64,000 nt of DNA from Abiotrophia sp. HMSC24B09. Lineage in GTDB: Bacteria > Bacillota > Bacilli > Lactobacillales > Aerococcaceae. The DNA lies in NCBI RefSeq assembly GCF_001815865.1, contig NZ_KV822203.1, positions 69,773 through 133,772 of the forward strand, given 5' to 3'. Under the pieces are notes generated by a model that searched no databases, was not told the origin of the DNA, and saw nothing but the letters and a program-made list of their open reading frames with translations. Shown piece after piece: positions 1 to 7,310 of the stretch. Position numbers and translations under genes: made by a program. Positions within the stretch are counted from its first letter, which is position 1; every line of letters starts with the position of its first letter.

Positions 1-288
1 GCCCCGGCTGATTGCATAGTCTTCAGCCGCAGCCATGAGTTGGTGGCCTAGGCCCTGGCCTTGATGGGCTTTGAGGACGCCCATGCAGTGGATTTCTAGG
101 CAGACAGGCGAAGTTTCTTGAAGGGTGATAAAGCCCCAGCCCTCCCCTGCTTGAAAGCAGACACGGTCGCTGGCCTGGTCAATGTATTCCTGGGTGGAGT
201 CTGGCAGACCAAACCATTCAGGCAGGTCGGCTAAGACCTTCGCCACTAGTTGTGAGCGGTCTTGACCTGCTTGCACTAATTGAATCAT
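1..288 (-). CDS. GNAT N-acetyltransferase, partial (C-terminus beyond window)
   Basis: The first 96 codons of an acetyltransferase read leftwards from ATG at 288 with no stop before the window edge. The segment GVLKAHQGQGLGHQLM fits the GNAT acetyl-CoA pyrophosphate loop (Q/R-x-x-G-x-G/A), so it should transfer an acetyl group from acetyl-CoA to an amine; the substrate cannot be told. The start ATG overlaps the stop of the upstream TfoX-like gene as ATGA, which indicates translational coupling and one transcript. The missing end prevents judging family length. Confidence 0.85.
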   Translation of the reverse strand, partial: MIQLVQAGQDRSQLVAKVLADLPEWFGLPDSTQEYIDQASDRVCFQAGEGWGFITLQETSPVCLEIHCMGVLKAHQGQGLGHQLMAAAEDYAISRG

Positions 289-620
289 GTCTTGTCCCCC
301 TTTGGCTTTTTCTTAGGCTTGGGTGCCGGTAATTCAGGCCACATGGCTTCAAACAAAGCCAGGACATAGCCTGATTGCTCTAGGTCCTCCACCTCAATCA
401 TGGGCTTGGCACCCGGATAAGGAAGGACATTGGCTTCTTTGGCTAGATAAGAGAGCGCAGCAGGCACCGGCTTGACTAGCAGGCGGTTATCGTAGAGACC
501 GCCCACTAATTTGCCTTGATAGTAGAGTAGGTACTCGCCCATCATGGCCCGGCTGGTGACCCGCTGGTCATACTGGCAAAGGTCTAAGATAAAGGCTAGA
601 TAATCCGGACTGGTGGCCAT
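285..620 (-). CDS. TfoX/Sxy N-terminal domain protein
   Basis: This 111-aa protein matches the N-terminal TfoX/Sxy domain: an early RAMMGEYLLYY segment, then LYDNRLLVKP and a hydrophobic helical end, followed by a Lys/Pro-rich tail (PKPKKKPKG). In gammaproteobacteria Sxy promotes competence gene expression; in Firmicutes stand-alone N-domain versions are common and their role is unknown, so I do not infer competence. It overlaps the downstream GNAT gene by 4 bases and starts 2 bases after the stop of the 131-aa gene upstream, so the three are probably co-transcribed. Confidence 0.8.
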   Translation of the reverse strand: MATSPDYLAFILDLCQYDQRVTSRAMMGEYLLYYQGKLVGGLYDNRLLVKPVPAALSYLAKEANVLPYPGAKPMIEVEDLEQSGYVLALFEAMWPELPAPKPKKKPKGDKT

Positions 621-621
621 C

Positions 622-1017
622 TTAGTCCCCTCCCTTCAGATAGTCCTTAAGGTAGGTCAGGTTGCCATAGGCTTCTAGGTCCAGGGGCTCAGTCGTCAAG
701 ACCATTCCTCGTCCGGCCGGGTCGCTTGGGACTTGGAAGGCCAAACCTAGACGGCCAGGCTCTTCTCCCGGTGCCCAGGCGATGTAGAGGGTCTTGAGAT
801 AGCCGTAAGTGGCATCCTCGGACTGGAGGACGGTCTGGGCATAAGCATACCAGTCGCCGACCTTATAGAGTTGGTTGAGGATTTGGTCCAGATAGTCCTG
901 GCTGACCTGCCGGCTGTCTGGCACTAAATGGGGCAAGAGCCGTAGTTCCACGCTATCTTCGGCGATAGTAGCTAGGTCAATCTTGACTGCCCCCAAACTT
1001 CTGAGTCCTTCTAACAC
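622..1017 (-). CDS. hypothetical protein (131 aa)
   Basis: I do not recognise this protein. It is soluble and acidic with no signal peptide or membrane segment. The start is a GTG at 1017, supported by GAGGAGGGA six bases upstream; the stop of the DUF2130 gene lies inside the same stretch. Tight packing with the TfoX-like and GNAT genes downstream suggests one transcription unit. The C-terminal half (TLYIAWAPGEEPGRLG and following) looks like a small beta-rich fold, but I assign no function. Confidence 0.7.
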   Translation of the reverse strand: MLEGLRSLGAVKIDLATIAEDSVELRLLPHLVPDSRQVSQDYLDQILNQLYKVGDWYAYAQTVLQSEDATYGYLKTLYIAWAPGEEPGRLGLAFQVPSDPAGRGMVLTTEPLDLEAYGNLTYLKDYLKGGD

Positions 1018-1018
1018 C

Positions 1019-2311
1019 TTATCCCTCCTCTGTCTGATTCTTGGCTTGTTCCAAGGCCTGGAATTTAGCCTTCATGGTTGGGTTCTTGCGGGTCAGCTTC
1101 TTAACGCTGACATCGTCCAGCTTGTTATTGGCCAGACGCAGCTGGTTCTCGCTGGTCAGCAAAGCCGTCTTCACGGCCTCCATGCGCTTGATAGCCTTGT
1201 CGATTTCCTCGATGGCTTTGGCGAAGTTGTTGCTGGCTGAGTTATAGTTTTTAGCGAAGGCTAGTTTGAAGGCGTTAAGGTCCTCTTCAAAATGGGTAAT
1301 GTCAATATTCTGCTCCCGCATCTGGGCCAGTTCCTGCTTGTAATGGAGGGCATTCATGGCCGCATTGCGCAGGAGGGTAATCATAGGCAGGAAGAATTGG
1401 GGCCGAATGACATACATCTTGTCGTAGACATAGGACACATCCACGATTCCGCTATTATAGAGCTCATTGTCGGCTTCAAGCAGGCTGACCAAAATGGCAT
1501 ACTCGCAGCCCTTCTCCCGCCGGTCCTTGTCTAACTCCTTGAAGAATTGTTCATTCTTCTTCTTGCTGGCGGTCTCGTCGCCTTCGTTCTTCATCTCAAA
1601 CATAATGGAGAGGATTTCGACACCCTGGTCGTCATACTCGCGGTAGATATAGTCTCCCTTGGAACCCATCCGGGCATCATTGTCCTTGCCGAACTGGGCC
1701 TTGGGAAACATGCCCATGCGGTTGCGGTTGAATTCGTACTCGCAGTGCTGCTCCAGGCTCTCGCCAATCATCTTGGTGGACTGCTTGGCCTTGAAGTCCT
1801 TGTAAAACTCAATGGTTTCGTCCTTCTTACGTAGCTCCAATTCGTACTTCTCTTGATCCGCCTTGCGGGACAGCTGGGCTTCCTTCTCCTGTAAGGCCAG
1901 CTGGTTGGCAACCGCATCGCGCTCCTTCTCCAACTGGGTCTTGGCCGTTTGCAGGGCTTGTTGGTGCTCCAACTGTGCCTGCTTGAGTTGGAATTCCAGG
2001 GCTTGAATGGCCTGGTCCTTGGCCGTCAACTGGCCCTGGAGGGCGGTCTCGGTTTCCTTTTGAATCAGGGACTTCTCAGTCTCAAATTGTTGGATTTGAT
2101 GTTGCAGCTGGCTTAGTTCCTGGTCCTTCTGGGCCCGCAAAGCCTGCTCCTGGTTCTGATAGCGTTGCTCGGCCAAGTCTAGGGCCTGATGGAGGCGAGC
2201 CTGCACTTCGGCGTCGAATTCGGCCGTCCGCACCTGGGCTAGCAACTCGCTATATTGGGTTTCATTAATGGTAAAGTGGGTCCCGCAATGGGGACATTGG
2301 ATTTCTTTCAT
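1019..2311 (-). CDS. DUF2130 coiled-coil protein
   Basis: The 430-aa protein opens with a CPHCG zinc-ribbon-like motif (residues 6-10), followed by about 150 residues of Glu/Gln/Lys/Ala-rich coiled coil, then a conserved globular region (KSTKMIGESLEQHCEYEFN, then GSKGDYIYREYDDQGVEILSIMFEMKNE) typical of DUF2130. The globular part contains spaced acidic and Lys residues (SIMFEMKNE) that recall a restriction-endonuclease-like core; nuclease activity is inference only. It has its own Shine-Dalgarno site (AAAGGAGT) and heads the four-gene run leading to the left edge. Confidence 0.85.
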   Translation of the reverse strand: MKEIQCPHCGTHFTINETQYSELLAQVRTAEFDAEVQARLHQALDLAEQRYQNQEQALRAQKDQELSQLQHQIQQFETEKSLIQKETETALQGQLTAKDQAIQALEFQLKQAQLEHQQALQTAKTQLEKERDAVANQLALQEKEAQLSRKADQEKYELELRKKDETIEFYKDFKAKQSTKMIGESLEQHCEYEFNRNRMGMFPKAQFGKDNDARMGSKGDYIYREYDDQGVEILSIMFEMKNEGDETASKKKNEQFFKELDKDRREKGCEYAILVSLLEADNELYNSGIVDVSYVYDKMYVIRPQFFLPMITLLRNAAMNALHYKQELAQMREQNIDITHFEEDLNAFKLAFAKNYNSASNNFAKAIEEIDKAIKRMEAVKTALLTSENQLRLANNKLDDVSVKKLTRKNPTMKAKFQALEQAKNQTEEG

Positions 2312-2712
2312 ATAATACGGGGACTCCTTTCATCACTTTGTCTTCTCTATTATAACAAAAAAAGCCCCCGGCTTGTAGTGGGAGCTAGGCTTGACCAAGA
2401 GGTGCTTGCCTATTATTCGTGAATTGTAAGCGCCAAACTTGGAAAGGGCTTGGTGTCATAACTTTCACAGTTTAGTGAGCTGGCAACCAGTGGACTTATT
2501 TATTAGTTCCACCACTGTCAAAGATAGAAGTGAGCTCATCAAAAAAATAGAAAGCTTCCCTTCACTCGCGAATCGCAGGCATCTACTAACCTAGTACCAA
2601 TGCATAAAGGTCATCCCCTACCATCTATGATACCTAGATAGGTATTATCATGACTACCGAATCTCTTTGAAGTTCATTAAAGATAAGAGGGAGGCATCCA
2701 CCTCCCTCTTAC
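2312..2712. other. 400-bp gene-free stretch
   Basis: No coding region could be supported on either strand. It contains an A-run at 2357-2363 followed by GCCCCCGGCTTG without a good partner, an imperfect inverted repeat around 2627-2651 (ATGATACCTA pairing with TAGGTATTATCAT), and the terminator at 2685-2710. It separates the GC-richer DUF2130 operon from the AT-rich islet at 2.7-3.9 kb, so it may be an insertion boundary. Confidence 0.5.
2685..2710 (-). terminator. intrinsic terminator of the 93-aa gene
   Basis: Perfect 10-bp stem AAGAGGGAGG/CCTCCCTCTT with a 6-base loop, 3 bases past the TAA stop at 2713-2715. On the minus strand it is followed by ATCTTTAATG, only moderately U-rich. Confidence 0.75.
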
Positions 2713-2994
2713 TTAGATATACTCACTAGCTGGACGATTTATCTTGCCAGCTAAAATATCTTCCATAATTGTTGTACCATCTTTATAATGTCGTCGTTTA
2801 GAAGCGTATGCAAGTCTACGTGCATAAACTCTTTGGGCTGTCTTAATTCCTCTGTGTTTTTTCAAAGCTTCTATAATATGCTCGACATCTTCGTCGATTG
2901 TCACATCTCCAGTTAGTTGGTTAGCTATTCTCCGAAAAGCTTTGTGTTGTTCGACTGTCGCTACACTAATAAAATAAACAAGTTCATTGAACAT
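2713..2994 (-). CDS. hypothetical protein, intact copy of a tandem duplication
   Basis: This 93-aa basic protein of unknown function has a good ribosome site (GGAGGAGATGTT before the ATG). Its first half (FNELVYFISVATVEQHKAFRR) is closely similar to the decayed neighbour at 2961-3212, and the upstream DNA including the Shine-Dalgarno and AT-rich leader is duplicated as well. The C-terminal part is rich in Arg/Lys (YARRLAYASKRRHY). The low GC differs from the surrounding operons, consistent with acquired DNA. Confidence 0.65.
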   Translation of the reverse strand: MFNELVYFISVATVEQHKAFRRIANQLTGDVTIDEDVEHIIEALKKHRGIKTAQRVYARRLAYASKRRHYKDGTTIMEDILAGKINRPASEYI

Positions 2995-3212
2995 AACATC
3001 TCCTCCTTATAGAATATTATATATAGGATATATTCTCCTTGCGCGAACTCTTTAGGCTGCCTTAAGTTATAAGTATTTTTCAGGGGTTCTATAATAGGTG
3101 TGACATCTTCGTAGATTGTCACATTTCCTGTTACTTGGTTAGCTTTTCTCCGAAAAGCTTTGCGTTGTTCGACTGTCGGTATACTGAGAAAATAAACAAG
3201 TTCATTGTACAT
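2961..3212 (-). pseudogene. frameshifted duplicate of the 93-aa gene
   Basis: The first ~45 codons (YNELVYFLSIPTVEQRKAFRR) parallel the 93-aa gene downstream. The copies then differ by a small indel: TTAAGRCAGCC sits one codon position apart in the two genes, and the C-terminus of this copy becomes unrelated and runs into the start of the intact gene. It keeps its own GGAGGTG site and an upstream promoter. I read it as a decaying tandem copy; a short peptide could still be made. Confidence 0.6.
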
Positions 3213-3266
3213 AACATCACCTCCTTACATAATATTACATATGCTTTATATGCCTCTATATTATGT

Positions 3267-3295
3267 ATTATACTACATGTAAATATACAGGTCAA
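3267..3295 (-). promoter_or_regulatory. sigma-A promoter for the duplicated small genes
   Basis: On the minus strand TTGACC (3290-3295), 17 bases, TATAAT (3267-3272). It lies about 55 bases upstream of the start at 3212 and would drive both copies. Confidence 0.65.
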
Positions 3296-3311
3296 CAGTT
3301 AAATGCAATAT

Positions 3312-3340
3312 TTGAAAAATATCTCTCTATGTTATAAAAT
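3312..3340 (+). promoter_or_regulatory. sigma-A promoter for the repeat-containing orphan gene
   Basis: TTGAAA (3312-3317), 17 bases, TAAAAT (3335-3340), followed about 40 bases later by the start of the 153-aa gene. Confidence 0.55.
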
Positions 3341-3378
3341 ATAATAAAGAGAAATAGACAAGAATGACTGGAGGATTT

Positions 3379-3840
3379 ATGGAAACTAGAAATGATAAAT
3401 TTAGAAGATTGTCTGCGGCTCGAATGACAAAGGTCTTTTCAATATTAAATATACTGAGAAATCAAAGCGATAAATCAAAATACAGTTTTTCAAAATCAGA
3501 TATTGAAGAACTTTTTGGCGCATTAGAACAAAAAGGCGAAGAAATAAAGGAACTGTTTACTAGTCCTTTTACTATAAAAGCAGCTAATCTAAAACAGGAA
3601 TTCAAGTATTCCACTTCTGACACAAATAACAGTAAGGAAGTATCTTTTAAGAAACTATCAATTGCCAGAGTGGAGAAGATTTTTTCATTAATGAACCTAC
3701 TCTCAAATCTAAGCAACAAATCAAACTATAGTTATAGTGATTGGGAAATAGAGGAACTCTTTGCTGCTTATGATGAAGAAGTGAAGAAGTGCAAGGTATT
3801 TTTTGAAGAAAAAAGAACGGAGTTCAAATATAGCGAGTGA
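3379..3840 (+). CDS. hypothetical protein made of two internal repeats
   Basis: I do not recognise this AT-rich 153-aa protein. It consists of two ~50-residue repeats: the first has LSAARMTKVFSILNIL then KYSFSKSDIEELF; the second has LSIARVEKIFSLMNLL then NYSYSDWEIEELF. Each repeat looks like a helix pair or three-helix unit. I place the start at ATG 3379 because TGGAGGA precedes it; an in-frame ATG at 3364 lacks such a site. It is the only plus-strand gene in the first 17 kb, and its base composition is unlike its neighbours. Confidence 0.65.
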   Translation: METRNDKFRRLSAARMTKVFSILNILRNQSDKSKYSFSKSDIEELFGALEQKGEEIKELFTSPFTIKAANLKQEFKYSTSDTNNSKEVSFKKLSIARVEKIFSLMNLLSNLSNKSNYSYSDWEIEELFAAYDEEVKKCKVFFEEKRTEFKYSE

Positions 3841-3870
3841 ACTGCTTTTTCTTTTGTAATACACATCAAA

Positions 3871-3896
3871 AGGGCTGGAATTTGAATTCCAGCCCT
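3871..3896 (-). terminator. terminator between convergent genes
   Basis: Stem AGGGCTGGAA/TTCCAGCCCT, extendable by TT/AA. The minus strand continues TTTTGATGTG, so it mainly serves the membrane-protein gene at 3904; it may also stop the plus-strand gene. Confidence 0.75.
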
Positions 3897-3903
3897 AAGT
3901 CTC

Positions 3904-4299
3904 TTAATTCTGTTTAGCTTCTTCCACATAGCTATGGAAGAGAGACGCATAGTGATCATATTGATCCGGATAGCCCTTGCGCAAGTTACGCAGGAAAGCC
4001 CGTTTGACCGGCGTCGTATAACGGAAATGAATGTAGAAGAGCGCTATAAGCAGTGCACCGGCCAAGCCACCAAGTGATGAGAGGACAGACCAAAATTCGA
4101 CACCCGGCTTGCTAAAGTATAAAACCCCTGCCGCTGCAAACAGGACCGCCAGAATAATAATGACCCACTTGAAGTTCTTGTCTAGGCGCGCCTGCACCTC
4201 TGCTAATTCTAGAATCACACCTTGTAACTCGCCATCTGTATAAACTCCCTCACGTAGGTTACGCGCCGCGTCACGAGAGAGCACTGTCCGTGTTGCCAT
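3904..4299 (-). CDS. small membrane protein, two TM helices
   Basis: This 131-aa protein has a cytoplasmic N-terminal helix rich in Arg/Glu, then two hydrophobic segments (WVIIILAVLFAAAGVLYF and LSSLGGLAGALLIALFYI) and a basic C-terminal tail with aromatic residues. I chose the ATG at 4299 because AAAGGAG lies about ten bases upstream; the longer open frame to 4419 has no ribosome site and a non-protein-like sequence. It is monocistronic between two terminators. Function unknown. Confidence 0.7.
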   Translation of the reverse strand: MATRTVLSRDAARNLREGVYTDGELQGVILELAEVQARLDKNFKWVIIILAVLFAAAGVLYFSKPGVEFWSVLSSLGGLAGALLIALFYIHFRYTTPVKRAFLRNLRKGYPDQYDHYASLFHSYVEEAKQN

Positions 4300-4425
4300 A
4301 GTTGGATCCACTCCTTTAATTTTGGATAGTCTCAATATAGCATTTTTAGGCCTTAAATTCAAGATTTGTAGGGTTTCTGGCCCTCTTTCTAGCCAAGATG
4401 ATTGACCAATTAACCCCATAAAATC

Positions 4426-4463
4426 AAAAATACAGGCATCTCTGTCATGATGCCTGTATTTTT
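4426..4463. terminator. bidirectional terminator
   Basis: AAAAATACAGGCATC pairs perfectly with GATGCCTGTATTTTT (15 bp, 8-base loop). On the minus strand it ends the HIT gene, whose stop is at 4468. Confidence 0.85.
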
Positions 4464-4467
4464 TCGT

Positions 4468-4920
4468 CTACCCTTCTAAGGCCTCTAGCAGTATTTGCCG
4501 CATCTGGGTCAGCTCGGGCTCCTGCAGTCGCACTGCCTCATCCGTCATTTCCTCAAAGGGCACCCACCAGACGGGCCCGCGCCCCTGGTGGCCGTAGGTC
4601 CCCATATCGCCAGCGCGACGTGGAAATAGATGCCAGTGTAGGTGAGCATCGCCATTGCCTAGCAATTCGACATTCATCTTCTCTGCCTCAAAGGCCTTGG
4701 CCACCGCTTCTTGGACCTGACTCATTTCAGCCAGGAAGGCTAACCTAGTTTCAGGGTCTAAGTCATGTAGCTCCCGCACATGCTGCTTGGCTAGGAAGAG
4801 CGTGTAGCCCTTGAAGTATTGGTGGTCACCCAAGACCACATAGCCAGTAGACAGTTCCTTGACTAGGTAAGGATTGCTGCCTTCCTTAATCATCTCAATT
4901 CGTTGACAAATTAAACACAT
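4468..4920 (-). CDS. HIT family nucleotide hydrolase
   Basis: The 150-aa protein carries the histidine triad H93-L-H95-W-H97 in NGDAHLHWHLFPRR, the active site of HIT-superfamily hydrolases and transferases, which split nucleotide phosphoester or phosphoramidate bonds through a covalent nucleotidyl-histidine. Cys2 and Cys5 near the N-terminus recall the zinc-binding end of some HIT proteins. AAAGGAGT precedes the ATG. It is monocistronic between two terminators. The exact substrate (Ap4A-like or AMP-lysine-like) cannot be told. Confidence 0.88.
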   Translation of the reverse strand: MCLICQRIEMIKEGSNPYLVKELSTGYVVLGDHQYFKGYTLFLAKQHVRELHDLDPETRLAFLAEMSQVQEAVAKAFEAEKMNVELLGNGDAHLHWHLFPRRAGDMGTYGHQGRGPVWWVPFEEMTDEAVRLQEPELTQMRQILLEALEG

Positions 4921-4984
4921 GGTCTGGACTCCTTTACTGCACTATTGCTTTGACCCGATTATAGCATAAGTCACTCTCCCATTC

Positions 4985-5008
4985 AAAAAAGCGCCCTAAG
5001 GCGCTTTT
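4985..5008 (-). terminator. terminator of the vncRS operon
   Basis: AAAAGCGCC, loop CTAA, GGCGCTTTT, five bases past the sensor kinase stop; the minus strand ends in a U-run. Confidence 0.85.
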
Positions 5009-5013
5009 CTCTT

Positions 5014-6348
5014 CTAATCCTCCAGCACTTCCAGCTCAAAGCGCATGCCGCCTTCGATGGCATAGAAGTCATGGACAATATGGTAGTTTTCCAGCAGGTT
5101 ATGAACCATATAGAGACCCAAGCCGGTCCCCTTATTGCCCTGCTGGTCGCTGTACTGGTGACTGAAAATGTCATAGGCTGACTGAAGGGCTTGGTCAGAC
5201 ATAGGCTGGCAAGGATTCTCAATTCTTAGCTTCTGCCCCTCACGATAGATGCGGATGGTGCCGCCTGGTGTGGAGTAGCGGACCGCATTGCTCATGAGGT
5301 TGGAGAAGACCTTGCGGAAGGCAGACTCACTCATAGCTAGGGTGGCCTGGTCGAGTTGATAGTCAATCTGCAAGTGCTGAGCCTGGGCCAGGACTTCATA
5401 GTCAGCCAGCACCTGAGGCACAATGGCCGCCACATCCAGTGGTCCTGTCTCGGCCTGCCATTCTTGCAGCTTGGAGAGTTCCAGAATTTCCTTTACTAGG
5501 CCAGATAATTGGTCGACCTTGAGCATGGCCTCATCTAAATAGGTATCCCGGTCGGCATACTTGCCTACCTTCCAGCGCATATTTTCTAGCATAATACGCA
5601 GACCCGCCAAGGGGGTCTTAAGTTCATGGGAAGCACTGCGCAGGAAGTCGACCTTGAGCTTCTCCAACTCCACCATGCGCTGGTTCTTCTCTTCCAATTC
5701 ATCAATAACGGCTAGGAGATGGCCGTAGAGCTCGTTGATTTGTCGCTCCATCATGCCCAGCTCATCCTGGCGGATATTCGCAAAGAAGGCCGTCCGATCC
5801 AACTGCTTCATGCGCCCGGTCATGGCCGCCATGCGGCTGAGAGGTCGGGACAGGCTGCGGGCGTAGACATAGGCTACCAGCACTGCCAAAGCCACCGAGC
5901 CCCCTAGGGACATAGGCAGTAAGGTCAGGGTCACCCGCGTGGCTTGGCGGACCACTTCGGTAGTGGCAACAAACTGCACTAGCAGGCGTTTCTTATCCCG
6001 CGTCACCACTTCCCGCTCTTCGATAATGACCGAGTTCTGGTCACTGTCCTGATTATAGTTGAGGTTACGGCCGAGTGTCTTGGTATAGCTAGAACCTTGG
6101 GGCTGCATAAAGGCCGTAATACCCTCGTTCTTAGCATAGACTTCCAGGGCTGTCTCCACTTCTTCTTCATCGACTTCGGCCAGGTTTTGGACCATGGCAT
6201 CGGCCTTGTGGCTCAAGTCGGTCTGGCGATCGTTGAGATAGAAATGGGGAAAGACCAAATAAATGGAGAGATGGGCCACTGCCACCAAGGCTAGCAAGAT
6301 GGAGATGGTCCAGATAAAAATTTTCGGAAATAAACTTAGTCGTTTCAT
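5014..6348 (-). CDS. vncS: sensor histidine kinase VncS
   Basis: A 444-aa membrane kinase: TM1 at about residues 10-32, an extracellular domain to about 140, TM2 at about 145-165, a HAMP linker (ARSLSRPLSRM), the dimerisation box with phospho-acceptor His241 (SASHELKTPLAGL), an N box (NLMSNAVRYS) and a G box (GTGLGLYMVHNLL). It overlaps vncR by 4 bases (ATGA). The partner regulator, the three-gene exporter next door and the gene lengths match the pneumococcal vex1-vex2-vex3-vncR-vncS locus, where VncS was linked to vancomycin tolerance and lytic responses (disputed). The signal here is unknown. Confidence 0.9.
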   Translation of the reverse strand: MKRLSLFPKIFIWTISILLALVAVAHLSIYLVFPHFYLNDRQTDLSHKADAMVQNLAEVDEEEVETALEVYAKNEGITAFMQPQGSSYTKTLGRNLNYNQDSDQNSVIIEEREVVTRDKKRLLVQFVATTEVVRQATRVTLTLLPMSLGGSVALAVLVAYVYARSLSRPLSRMAAMTGRMKQLDRTAFFANIRQDELGMMERQINELYGHLLAVIDELEEKNQRMVELEKLKVDFLRSASHELKTPLAGLRIMLENMRWKVGKYADRDTYLDEAMLKVDQLSGLVKEILELSKLQEWQAETGPLDVAAIVPQVLADYEVLAQAQHLQIDYQLDQATLAMSESAFRKVFSNLMSNAVRYSTPGGTIRIYREGQKLRIENPCQPMSDQALQSAYDIFSHQYSDQQGNKGTGLGLYMVHNLLENYHIVHDFYAIEGGMRFELEVLED

Positions 6349-7001
6349 TTTAGCTCCAATTTATAGCCCACATTTTTGACCGTGACAATACAATCTAAGC
6401 CTAAGTTCTTGCGCAATTGCTTGATATAGACATCCACCACTCGGTCAAAGGGTGGATCATCCTGGTTGGCCCAGACATGGTCGAGAATCTGCGCCCGACT
6501 GAGGACTTGGCCTTGGTGGTCCAGCAAGAGCTTGAGAACTGCCAGTTCCTTAGGCTTGGTATCTGCCACTTCCCCCTTATAAGTCGCTTCATAGCTGGAG
6601 AAGTTGACCTTACTGTCCTTGTATTCCCAGATATCAAACTCGCCGTAATGGCGCTTAAGCAAGGCTTCGATGCGCTTAGCCAGTAGGGCTAGGGAGAAAG
6701 GCTTCTGAATATAGCCATCCACCAGCAAGTCGAAGGTCTTAATTTGGGCTTCTTCATCCGCCACCGCTGTCAGCATGAGGACCGGCACAGTACTGGTTTT
6801 ACGGATTTCTGCTAAGACTTCAAAGCCATTTTTCTTAGGCATCATAATATCTAAGAGGACCAGATCCACGGATACCTCCCCAAAGAGGTCCAGGGCTTCT
6901 TGGCCATCAGCCGCCTCCCAGACATAGTAGCCTTGACTGCGGAGAAATTCGCTGACTCCTTCGCGGATGGCTGCTTCGTCTTCTACAATCATCAGATTCA
7001 T
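6345..7001 (-). CDS. vncR: OmpR-family response regulator VncR
   Basis: A 218-aa regulator, the same length as I recall for pneumococcal VncR. The receiver domain has acidic pocket E7/D8, phospho-acceptor Asp51 (LVLLDIMMPKKNG) and the Lys of GYIQKPF; the C-terminal winged helix (about residues 125-218) ends in the wing segment TVKNVGYKL. The start follows GAAAGGAAG. It should bind DNA after phosphorylation by VncS, presumably near its own promoter and/or vex1. Confidence 0.9.
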   Translation of the reverse strand: MNLMIVEDEAAIREGVSEFLRSQGYYVWEAADGQEALDLFGEVSVDLVLLDIMMPKKNGFEVLAEIRKTSTVPVLMLTAVADEEAQIKTFDLLVDGYIQKPFSLALLAKRIEALLKRHYGEFDIWEYKDSKVNFSSYEATYKGEVADTKPKELAVLKLLLDHQGQVLSRAQILDHVWANQDDPPFDRVVDVYIKQLRKNLGLDCIVTVKNVGYKLELK

Positions 7002-7040
7002 GGGCGCACTTCCTTTCTGATTAATATCTTAAGTCAATTA

Positions 7041-7088
7041 TACCATAGAAAGTAGGATTAGCCTGCGCAAACCCTACTTTCCATGGTA
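7041..7088 (-). promoter_or_regulatory. inverted repeat at the vncR promoter
   Basis: TACCATAGAAAGTAGG (7041-7056) pairs with CCTACTTTCCATGGTA (7073-7088) with one mismatch. A -10 box TATAAT (minus strand, 7038-7043) abuts its vncR-proximal end. This could be an operator or a small terminator for read-through from vex3. No clear -35 was found at 17 bases. Confidence 0.5.
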
Positions 7089-7182
7089 AAAAATATTATG
7101 GACTTCCTAGCCTACACTTGAACCAAATTCTGAACATTATCTACAAATGGAAGTCCTTAGGTGGAGAATAAAGGGGTATCTA

Positions 7183-7280
7183 GAACCCCTCATAGGCCGG
7201 TCAAGGCGTCATTGCTTGGACTGAGTGACGAGAGTATGTAAGTGACAATGACGGCGACTTGGCCGGTCTATGAGGAGTTC
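7183..7280. repeat. long imperfect inverted repeat between vex3 and vncR
   Basis: Arms 7183-7214 and 7246-7280 pair over most of their length (GAACCCCTCATAG/CTATGAGGAGTTC, CCGG/CCGG, CAAG/CTTG, CGTCATTG/CAATGACG) around a 31-base loop. A second perfect 9-bp hairpin (GAGTTCTCG/CGAGAACTC, 7275-7296) overlaps its right end. Neither has a U-run. It occupies the place where pneumococcus has pep27. With the promoter repeat it accounts for most of the 309-bp gap at 7002-7310. Confidence 0.65.
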
Positions 7281-7310
7281 TCGATGACGAGAACTCACCC
7301 ACTTATTGGC

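Noticed and set aside
7147..7224. 25-codon plus-strand frame and 13-16-codon minus-strand frames as Pep27 candidates
   Set aside because: None has a ribosome site or resembles the Pep27 sequence I remember, and they lie in an inverted repeat.
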